A stretch of 7,580 nt of DNA from Gammaproteobacteria bacterium. Its GTDB lineage: Bacteria > Pseudomonadota > Gammaproteobacteria > Granulosicoccales > Granulosicoccaceae. Below are positions 1 through 5,867 of this stretch, in pieces (position 1 is the stretch's first letter; each line of letters opens with the position of its first letter). The notes beneath the pieces were generated by a model that had not been told where the DNA came from, made no database searches, and saw only the letters and a program-made list of their open reading frames with translations. The position numbers were made by a program, and so were the translations under genes. The DNA lies in the NCBI GenBank assembly GCA_003511825.1, contig DOIU01000033.1:1-7580 (forward strand), given 5' to 3'.

Positions 1-4
1 CACG

Positions 5-40
5 CGCTCGGCATTGGCTAAGCCCCGCCAATGCCGAGCG
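5..40 (-). terminator. Perfect inverted repeat, probable terminator hairpin
   Basis: Bases 5-18 are the exact reverse complement of bases 27-40, giving a 14-bp GC-rich stem with an 8-nt loop. It begins 14 nt beyond the stop codon of the peroxiredoxin-like gene on the minus strand, the usual place for an intrinsic terminator. No U-tract is visible, but only four bases remain in the window on the distal side and no T-run follows on the plus strand. It could act in both directions, or it could be a dispersed palindromic repeat. Confidence 0.6.
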
Positions 41-53
41 GTCAGGTCAAGCG

Positions 54-584
54 CTAGCTCAGCTCACCACGTGCGGGATAGTCTTTGTCGAGCACAAAGT
101 CTAATGCCCCCAAGATTTCCCGAAAGGCCGGGCGTGCAAACGGCATGGTACTGATCTGGCTCCAGTAGAGGGTTTGGTCCGGACGCACCAGAAACAGCCC
201 GGGCTCACTGAATTCTGCCGGTTCTTCAATCCCGATGGAGGTCAGCCCCCGACCTGCCGAGCGGTGCAGGCCCCAATCTCGCGCCTGCTCAATACTCAGG
301 CTGTGCCCCACATTCATCGCATCCAAACCCCAGTCGTCTTTGGCTTGTTGCGCGCGCGCTTGGGTGTCACTGCTCAACGCCAGTAGGGCCACGCCCTTGT
401 CGGCGAATTTGGGCGCCAGTTTGTTGAGTTCCTTAAGATACGTCGCGCAGAGGGGGCAATGCAGCCCGCGGTAAAACACCAGCATGGTGAAGTTGTCGGG
501 GGTCTGTGCAGACAGCGACCACGTGCCTTGGGATGTATCGACCACCAGCTCAGGTACGGGCTGGCGTGGCTTGAGTATGTTCAT
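54..584 (-). CDS. Peroxiredoxin-like (AhpC/TSA, redoxin-fold) protein
   Basis: Predicted 176-residue cytoplasmic thioredoxin-fold protein, probably a thiol peroxidase or disulfide-handling redoxin. The hallmark is FYRGLHCPLC at residues 37-46, with Cys43 and Cys46 forming a CxxC pair just after the first core beta strand. This matches the bacterial BCP/AhpC-like group with a 'FYRGxxCPxC' motif. The classical PxxxT/SxxC active site is absent: the positions 7 and 3 before Cys43 are Val and Gly. A later strand (LFLVRPDQTLYWSQIS) matches the usual redoxin core. The ATG at 584 is preferred because GAGG sits 6 nt upstream. The frame stays open to an ATG at 671, which would add 29 residues that do not look like a signal peptide. 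It lies 107 nt after the permease stop on the same strand, so it may be the tail of the efflux operon. Substrate and reductant cannot be told from sequence. Confidence 0.85.
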   Translation of the reverse strand: MNILKPRQPVPELVVDTSQGTWSLSAQTPDNFTMLVFYRGLHCPLCATYLKELNKLAPKFADKGVALLALSSDTQARAQQAKDDWGLDAMNVGHSLSIEQARDWGLHRSAGRGLTSIGIEEPAEFSEPGLFLVRPDQTLYWSQISTMPFARPAFREILGALDFVLDKDYPARGELS

Positions 585-590
585 AGCGTG

Positions 591-594
591 CCTC
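591..594 (-). promoter_or_regulatory. Ribosome binding site deciding the peroxiredoxin start
   Basis: On the minus strand GAGG lies 6 nt before the ATG at 584. No comparable site precedes the in-frame ATG at 671. This supports the shorter 176-residue protein. Confidence 0.55.
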
Positions 595-687
595 AGTAGC
601 GTGTTAGTTGATGCATGACGCAACATGGGTATGAGCCCTAAACCCCGCAAAGAGTTCACCGCCACGCACAACGGCGCGGCGGGTAAG

Positions 688-708
688 CGCGCTACGGTGT
701 GTAGCGCG
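688..708 (-). repeat. Hairpin spanning the permease stop codon
   Basis: Bases 688-695 (CGCGCTAC) and 701-708 (GTAGCGCG) are an exact 8-bp inverted repeat around a 5-nt loop. The structure contains the TAG stop of the efflux permease (694-692). No T-run follows on the minus strand, so it is not a convincing intrinsic terminator. It could reduce read-through into the peroxiredoxin-like gene or protect the mRNA end. Confidence 0.4.
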
Positions 709-3700
709 TGCGGTAGAAGAGGGCGAACAGGACGGGCACCACGATCAGCGTTAACAGCGTGGCGAAGCCCAGACCAAACATGATCGTGACGGCCATCGGC
801 TGGAAAAACACATCCGACAACAGCGGGATCATGCCAAGTACGGTGGTCAGCGCGGCCATGGTGACCGGTCGCAGACGACTGACGGAAGCCTCTTGAATTG
901 CCGGCAGCCAGGCGCCATGGCGCTCCTCGTGCAGCAATTTGATTTCTTCCACCAGCACAATGCCATTCTTGATCTGCATGCCGATCAAGCTGAGCACCGC
1001 CAGCAAGGCGGTAAAACTGAACGGGGAATTGGTCAGCAGTAAGCCATAGGCAACACCGATGATGGCGAGTGGCACCGTAATCCAGATCACCAACGTTTGC
1101 TTGATGGAGTTGAACATCATCACGGTGATCACGATCATGACCACGACGCCCAGCGGCACAAATTCAAACACCGCCGTGTTCGCCTCTTGTTGCGCCTCAT
1201 ACTCGCCGCCCCATTCGAGCGTATACCCGCGCGGTAGCGCAATGGCTTCAACCTGTGGCCGCAATTTTGTCAGCAATGCTGCCGGGTTACTGCCGGTGGC
1301 GGGGTTGGGGTCAGCCAAGATCGCCAGCGTGCGTTTGCGATCGCGGCGTTTGATGTGGGAGTCTTCCCAGTTGACGTCCAGGCGTCGCACCATCTGCCCG
1401 ATGTCGACGTAGTTTTGCAACACGGGCTATAGACCTGCAATTGCAATAACTTTTCGGGTGACTCCGGCGCATCGTCGCTCAGGCGTGCCACGATGGGCAG
1501 GACATCACTGCCGTCTCGGTACAAGCCAATCGAGACCCCGCCTAGATAACCTTTGATCGCGCGGTTGAGATCGGTTTCAGAAATGCCAAGCCGGCGCATG
1601 GCGGATTCATCGTAAATGGGGTTGAGCACGCGGGTGCGCTCGTAGCAATCCTGGCGCACATTCACGGCATCGGCTTCGGCATCAAACACAGCCATGATCT
1701 GGCGACTGATGTCGCGCAAACGATCCGGGTCGGGGCCAGAGACGCGGGCTTCAATCTTGGCGGCGGTCGCGGGCCCGATGGAAATGTTGACAAATTTGAC
1801 AAAGGCCTGCGGGAACTGCGTTTGCACATGTTCCCGGATTTGGTCGACGGTGGGCGCGATTTGATCATAGCGCTCCATCTCGATCATCAGTTGCGCGTAT
1901 TGGTTGTAAGCCCGCTCAGGCATGTACGTCAGCTGAAAGCGCTCAGCGCCACGACCGATGGTCGCGGTCACGTTTTTCACGCCCGAAAAGCCGATGATAT
2001 CCCGCTCCAGCGCTTGAATATCCTCCTCGGTGGCGCGAATGTCAGTGCCTTGCGGTAGCCAATAGTTCACCATAAACATCGGCAAGGAGCTGTCAGGAAA
2101 AAACGCCTGACGCACTTGGGTAAACGCAACCAGTGCCGAGAACAGCAAGCCGACCATCAGCACCATCGTCAGCCAGCGAAAGCGCAAACACACATTCAGC
2201 AGTTGGCGGTATGCGCGGTAAAACACACTGTCGTAGGGGTCAACGGCTTCCCCGGCGGTGGCGCTACCGGTTTCTTCGCGGAACATCAGGTAGCAAAAGA
2301 ACGGCGTGAGGGACACCGCCAGCACCCAGCTCAGTAAGGGCGAAATGAACAAGACCCAAAATAGGCTGCCGGTGAACTCGCCCGACGCATCGGGTGACAG
2401 TCCGATCGGTGCAAACGCGGTAATCGCGATGATCGTTGCACCCAGCAACGGGAAGCGCGTGTTATGGACTACGCGCTTGGCCGCCTCCAGCCTTGTCATA
2501 CCGCGCTTGAGGCCGATCATAACGCCTTCGGTGACAACAATGGCATTGTCAACCAGCATACCGAGGGCGATGATCAGCGCACCCAGGGAGATGCGGTGCA
2601 GCTCAATGCCATAGATGCGCATGACGATAAACGTCCCCAGAATCGTCAGCAGTAAAATGCCGCTCATCAGGATGCCTGCGCGCAGACCCATCGCAATCAA
2701 TAACACCACGATCACGATACCCACGGCTTGTGCCAGGCCCACCAAGAAGTTGTTGACGGAGGACTCGACCTGCGCGGGTTGGTCATAGATGGGCGTCACA
2801 TCAACACCCACAGGGCGCTGGTACTCCAGTGCCTGCAGTCGCGCGTTGATGTGCTTGCCGACGTCGACCACATTGACGCTCTCGGAGAATGAAATACCCA
2901 GCGTGAGTGCGCGCTCGCTATTAAAGCGGTAGATGTGGCTGGGTGGGTCGGCGTAGGCTTTGCGGATCGTGGCGACATCGCTGAGGTAAATCAGTTGTCC
3001 ACCCTGGCTGGCGAGCAGTAAAGACCCTAGGCGCTCCGCGATATCTTGGCCCGATAAGGCTGTTGGCTTCACGCGGATATACTCGGAGGCGATGCGAATA
3101 TGGCCACTGTCCTCGACCAAATTGTGTGCGGCCAGCAGTTGCTGCAGTGTCGTCAGTGACGCCCCGGACGCTTTTAGCCGCGACTGATCCACCGCGATCA
3201 CCACTTCCTGGCGGCGCAGACCGCCGACGCTGACTTTGCCAACACCATCGACCAGTACCAGTTCGCGGCGCAGGTAGTCGGCGTAGTCTTCCAGTTCCTC
3301 GTAGCTGTAGTCGGGACCCGTCACGGCGAAGAACATGCCAAAGACATCACCAAAGTCATCAATGATCTGCGGCGCGCGCACACCCGGTGGCAGAGTTGCG
3401 CTCATGTCGTTGATCTTGCGCCGCATCTCGTCCCAGATTTGCGCCAGCTCTGCCTTGCGATAGATGCTCTTCATCTCGACTTCTATTTGCGACATGCCAT
3501 CGCTGGAGATGGAGGTGACGGTATCCACGTAGGGCAGTTGCTGTATCGCGTCTTCGATCGGCAGCGTGACTTCTTCTTCCACCTCCGTGGCGGATGCCCC
3601 CGGATACTGGGTGGCGACAATGGCCTGTTTGATCGTAAACGCCGGGTCTTCGAGGCGGCCGAGGTCAAGAAACGCCAGCGTGCCACCGACGATCAACAAC

Positions 3701-3756
3701 ACGACCACCAGCCAACTGCTGACTTTATTGTTAATGGAATATTCGGTGAGGTTCAT
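692..3756 (-). pseudogene. RND efflux permease (AcrB/HAE1-like), frameshifted
   Basis: Inner-membrane proton/substrate antiporter of a tripartite RND pump. Residues 1-778 are read from 3756 to 1423. The rest (243 residues, 1423-692) lies one frame away. Restoring one base near 1424 gives VYSP-VLQNYV and a 1021-residue protein, the normal family length. TM1 is near residues 14-32. The TM4 proton-relay motif GMLVDNAIVV has Asp403, aligned with AcrB Asp407; the neighbouring Asp408 is Asn404, as seen in many homologues. The TM10 lysine of IKNGIVL is Lys930, matching AcrB Lys940. Twelve membrane segments in two repeated halves with two large periplasmic loops are consistent with the hydrophobic pattern. 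Its ATG overlaps the adaptor stop as ATGA, showing translational coupling. As written, the first piece would end after an out-of-frame tail at 1270 and lack TM8-12, so it should not work as a pump. Substrate is unknown. Confidence 0.9.
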
Positions 3757-4844
3757 AGCCCGCGTTCCCGTTGCAGGGCGCGTACTGCCTGCCCCTGGCG
3801 CAATTGATTAACGCCGCTCACGACGATTTGGTCGCCATCCTGTAAACCGGATGTGATCATCAGTTGCGCGCCCTAAATGCGCGCGACTTCCACTTCGGTC
3901 TGGGTCACGCGGCTGTCGTCGTCGAGCTTCCATACCCAGCTTTTGTTCTCTTGCTCAAACACAGCGGATAGCGGCACTTGAATGCCACGCGTGCCTGCAT
4001 CACGCAGGTACGCTGAGAAATCAACCACCAGATTCACCGACATGCCAGGCAGCACAGGGAATTCGTCAATCGGTGGCATGGTGAAGACCACCTTGTAGCC
4101 GCGGGTTAGCGGGTCCGGCACGCCTTCAAATTCTTTAAAGCAGGCTTTGTACGTTTGATCGGTTTGCGCCGAGAAGGTGACGACTGCGCAGACGTTCTCG
4201 GGGTTTTCGATGTTGTTACGCATTTGTTGCAGCAAGGTTTCAGGCATGGTGAAGACCACGTCGAGGTCGTCCACGTTGTGCAGTTGCAGAAACGGTTGCT
4301 GTGCTGTGATGGTCTGGAAGTTCTTGGCATCGACGCGCGCCACGATACCGTCGAACGGCGCTGTCAGCGAGGTGTAACGCAGATTGTCGGTTGCGATGGC
4401 AACGGCGGCTTGTGCCGAGCGCAAGGTGGCAGTGGCTTCATCGAGTTGCGCTTGAGTGGAGTAGGTCTTGTCAAACAGCTTTTTAATCTGGTTATACCGG
4501 GTTTTGGCCAAATCCAGCGACGCTTTGCGCTCTGCCAGGATGTGCTCAAAGTCGGTGGTGTCGAGCTTGGCCAGCAGGTCGCCTTGTTTGACGTCCATGC
4601 CCGGCGTTGCTGGTATCTCGACCAACTGGCCCGAGACGCGGAAGGACAGATTACTGCGGCGTGACGCCTCGATTTGGCCGGGGAAGGTGCGTTGTCGCAG
4701 CTGATTGTTCAGCGAGATTGTCAGGAGCTTGGCCGGGCGCACGACCGCTTCGCTGTTGGGGTCTGCGGTGGTTTACGCATCTTGGCAACCGCTCGTGATA
4801 CCGAAAAGAGCGACGACGATAAGCGCGTTGATAGCTTGTTTCAT
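3753..4844 (-). pseudogene. RND periplasmic adaptor (membrane fusion) lipoprotein, two nonsense codons
   Basis: Periplasmic adaptor that would link the RND permease to an outer-membrane channel. The frame from ATG 4844 to TGA 3755-3753 has 363 sense positions, normal for the family, but is cut by TAA at codon 24 (4775-4773) and TAG at codon 324 (3875-3873). Residues 1-20 are a lipoprotein signal (KQ, a hydrophobic core, then ITSGC, with Cys20 as the acylation site). A lipoyl half-motif (SGQLVEIPATPGMDVKQGD) lies at about 71-89, a coiled-coil hairpin at about 96-157, and the second lipoyl half (LTAPFDGIVARV) at about 160-171, followed by beta-barrel and membrane-proximal regions. After the second stop the frame continues as GAQLMITSGLQDGDQIVVSG, the conserved adaptor C-terminus. 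Its stop overlaps the permease ATG. Each stop could arise by one C-to-T change from a Gln codon. A start at GTG 4742 would skip the first stop but lose the signal peptide. Confidence 0.88.
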
Positions 4845-4991
4845 AGGACGAATCAGACCGGGAATAAAGTGATATTCAGAAAGCGCCAAGATGTATCAAT
4901 CTCGGCGCGGTTTGCAAGTCAAGGGCGCTGGCAACAGTATCTGACCCAGGGGAAAAGCGGCGAGCGCTTCCCTGCTGACTGCATGTGGCTC

Positions 4992-5019
4992 ATTATGCCC
5001 CCCCAAACTGCGCTGTCAA
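4992..5019 (-). promoter_or_regulatory. Predicted sigma70 promoter of the efflux operon
   Basis: On the minus strand a perfect -35 TTGACA (5019-5014) is followed after 16 nt by CATAAT (4997-4992), five of six matches to the -10 consensus. The start point would be near 4985, giving a leader of about 140 nt before the adaptor ATG. The part of the spacer next to the -10 is a run of seven G (C7 at 4998-5004 on the plus strand). Confidence 0.55.
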
Positions 5020-5032
5020 CAGACTATTCTGT
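5019..5032. promoter_or_regulatory. Inverted repeat beside the efflux -35, candidate operator
   Basis: ACAGA and TCTGT form an exact 5-bp inverted repeat around CTAT. The repeat touches the upstream edge of the predicted efflux -35 hexamer, where a dimeric repressor or activator could bind. The assignment to the neighbouring MarR protein is inference from position. Confidence 0.35.
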
Positions 5033-5150
5033 GCCGTAAAAATGCACTGAGTGAGTCGCCGTTGAGTGTGGATTGGTTGAGCATAACAGGGGTGTTTGAC
5101 TTGCGTTATTGCTTGGCGCTTCGAGGCCTTGCTCCCGGTGTTGTGCAATC

Positions 5151-5159
5151 TGATACAAT
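5151..5159 (+). promoter_or_regulatory. Extended -10 promoter of marR
   Basis: TGA followed by TACAAT gives an extended -10 (TGn plus a hexamer with five of six consensus bases). The upstream -35 is poor (TTGCTC at 5129-5134, 19-nt spacer), as is common with extended -10 promoters. The start point would be near 5166, about 50 nt before the marR ATG. Confidence 0.5.
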
Positions 5160-5195
5160 GGCGTCACTGAGCATACCTGTTCCCCTCGCTTTGTG

Positions 5196-5206
5196 TTGAC
5201 GGTCAA
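5196..5206. promoter_or_regulatory. Palindrome TTGAC-G-GTCAA, candidate marR operator
   Basis: An exact 5-1-5 palindrome lies in the predicted marR leader, ending 11 nt before the ATG and overlapping the weak ribosome binding region (AAAGAG at 5205-5210). MarR-family proteins commonly repress their own genes by binding short palindromes near the promoter. Its length allows chance occurrence. Confidence 0.3.
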
Positions 5207-5217
5207 AGAGCGCATTT

Positions 5218-5679
5218 ATGACAAGTGGAAAAGAGGCCACGCTGAAAAAACTCATCGAAGAGTATATGGTGATGACGGAGGCCATCGCCAATACCGGTAA
5301 AAAGGCGCGCTCGTTTAATACGGATGTCACCATCTACCGCAGTGAAATCCATCTCATTCAGCTCGTGGGAGACTACGAGCGACTCCATATCTCAGACATT
5401 GCCCGAAAGTTTGGTATCACCAAGGGCGCGGTGTCCCAGATGGTCAAGAAGCTCGAAAAGAAAGACTTGGTCATCAAGCAGCGTGACGGCACGAACCAGA
5501 CGCGCATGCTGATTGCGCTGACGGCAAAAGGTGAGCGGGCGTATCATGCGCACGAGGCGTATCACCAGGCGCATGATCGCGCGATGTTCAGATTTCTTGA
5601 AGAGTTATCGGCGCGTGAACTGGCCGTGATACGCGACTTTCTCAAGCATGTCGTAGACATGACGGATACGGCGTCCTAG
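5218..5679 (+). CDS. MarR-family winged-helix transcriptional regulator
   Basis: Predicted 153-residue dimeric DNA-binding repressor or activator of the MarR family, with the usual family length. N-terminal and C-terminal helices (about 5-30 and 108-150) would form the dimer interface. The winged helix-turn-helix spans about residues 40-102: LHISDIARKFGI (56-67) is the first helix, TKGAVSQMVKKLEKKDLV (68-85) the recognition helix, and RDGTNQTRMLIALT (89-102) the wing and last strand. The common D-x-R acid/base pattern in the wing is only partly kept (Asp90, Arg96). The ATG at 5218 fits with AAAGAG 7 nt upstream and an extended -10 promoter about 60 nt upstream. It is divergent from the efflux operon and upstream of a TonB receptor, so local control of one or both is plausible. 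The gene is intact although the efflux genes beside it are not. Ligand unknown. Confidence 0.93.
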   Translation: MTSGKEATLKKLIEEYMVMTEAIANTGKKARSFNTDVTIYRSEIHLIQLVGDYERLHISDIARKFGITKGAVSQMVKKLEKKDLVIKQRDGTNQTRMLIALTAKGERAYHAHEAYHQAHDRAMFRFLEELSARELAVIRDFLKHVVDMTDTAS

Positions 5680-5717
5680 TACTCTGATCACCCGATACCT
5701 CGGGATTCCCAATGCGC

Positions 5718-5736
5718 GCAGCGTTTGGCTGCATTT
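5718..5736 (+). terminator. Weak hairpin after marR, possible terminator
   Basis: GCAGC (5718-5722) and GCTGC (5728-5732) form a 5-bp GC-rich stem with a 5-nt loop, followed by ATTTGT, about 40 nt after the marR stop. A second small stem (CCCGA 5691-5695 with TCGGG 5700-5704) lies just before it. Both are weak, and the T-run is short, so transcription may continue into the receptor gene. Confidence 0.25.
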
Positions 5737-5759
5737 GTGGCTCGTGATTTCGATGTCTA

Positions 5760-5788
5760 TTGACACAAAAGTATAGCAGGTATACGAT
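5760..5788 (+). promoter_or_regulatory. Sigma70 promoter of the TonB-dependent receptor gene
   Basis: A perfect -35 TTGACA (5760-5765) is followed after exactly 17 nt by TACGAT (5783-5788), four of six -10 matches. An alternative -10, TATACG at 5781, would have a 15-nt spacer. The transcript would start near 5795, about 73 nt before the receptor ATG, so the receptor has its own promoter separate from marR. Confidence 0.55.
5771..5785. promoter_or_regulatory. Inverted repeat GTATA-N5-TATAC within the receptor promoter
   Basis: GTATA at 5771-5775 is repeated in inverse as TATAC at 5781-5785, a 10-bp centre-to-centre arrangement typical of dimer binding sites. It covers the spacer and the edge of the -10, so a bound protein would block RNA polymerase. 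Which protein binds is not shown by the sequence. Confidence 0.4.
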
Positions 5789-5807
5789 CACGCTGCCTCT
5801 CGCGCTA

Positions 5808-5828
5808 GATCTCAATGATTCTCAATTG
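5808..5828. promoter_or_regulatory. Fur-box-like site upstream of the receptor gene
   Basis: The bottom strand of 5810-5824 reads TGAGAATCATTGAGA, matching 11 of 15 positions of the 7-1-7 Fur motif TGATAATCATTATCA. On the top strand AATGATTCTCAAT resembles natural gammaproteobacterial Fur boxes. It lies just downstream of the predicted transcription start and about 40 nt before the receptor ATG, where Fur with Fe(II) could repress. It also shows as a direct repeat of TCTCAAT (5810-5816 and 5820-5826) with a 10-bp period. Confidence 0.45.
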
Positions 5829-5867
5829 CGTGGGGCGCTGCTTGTAACGTGATCGGAGATAGTCTGC

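Larger units (their letters stand above)
4845..5217. other. Divergent intergenic region between efflux operon and marR
   Basis: This 373-bp stretch holds no convincing gene; short open frames crossing it lack family resemblance and run into its neighbours. It contains a minus-strand promoter for the efflux operon (5019-4992), an inverted repeat touching that promoter's -35, a plus-strand extended -10 promoter for marR (5151-5159), a TGAGCATA octamer present twice exactly 90 bp apart (5078-5085 and 5168-5175), and a small palindrome just upstream of the marR ribosome binding site. The predicted efflux leader of roughly 140 nt lies in its left part. Confidence 0.6.

Noticed and set aside
1418..1430. 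Programmed -1 ribosomal frameshifting in the permease
   Set aside because: No X-XXY-YYZ slippery heptamer lies at the junction, and RND permeases are not known to need frameshifting. A simple one-base loss fits better.
3753..4844. Stop-codon reassignment (TAA/TAG read as Gln) to explain the adaptor gene
   Set aside because: The peroxiredoxin-like gene, the permease and marR all end at TAG at family-typical lengths, and the 571-codon receptor frame has no internal TAA or TAG. Reassignment should leave such codons in other genes.
5014..5032. LexA/SOS box because of CTGT and ACAG elements
   Set aside because: The elements are not spaced as CTGT-N8-ACAG; the real symmetry is ACAGA-N4-TCTGT.
4674..5039. 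121-codon plus-strand open frame crossing into the intergenic region
   Set aside because: It overlaps the adaptor antisense and the efflux promoter, with no ribosome binding site or family-like sequence.
5024..5388. Short minus-strand open frames opposite the start of marR
   Set aside because: They are antisense to the marR promoter and coding region and look like shadow frames.
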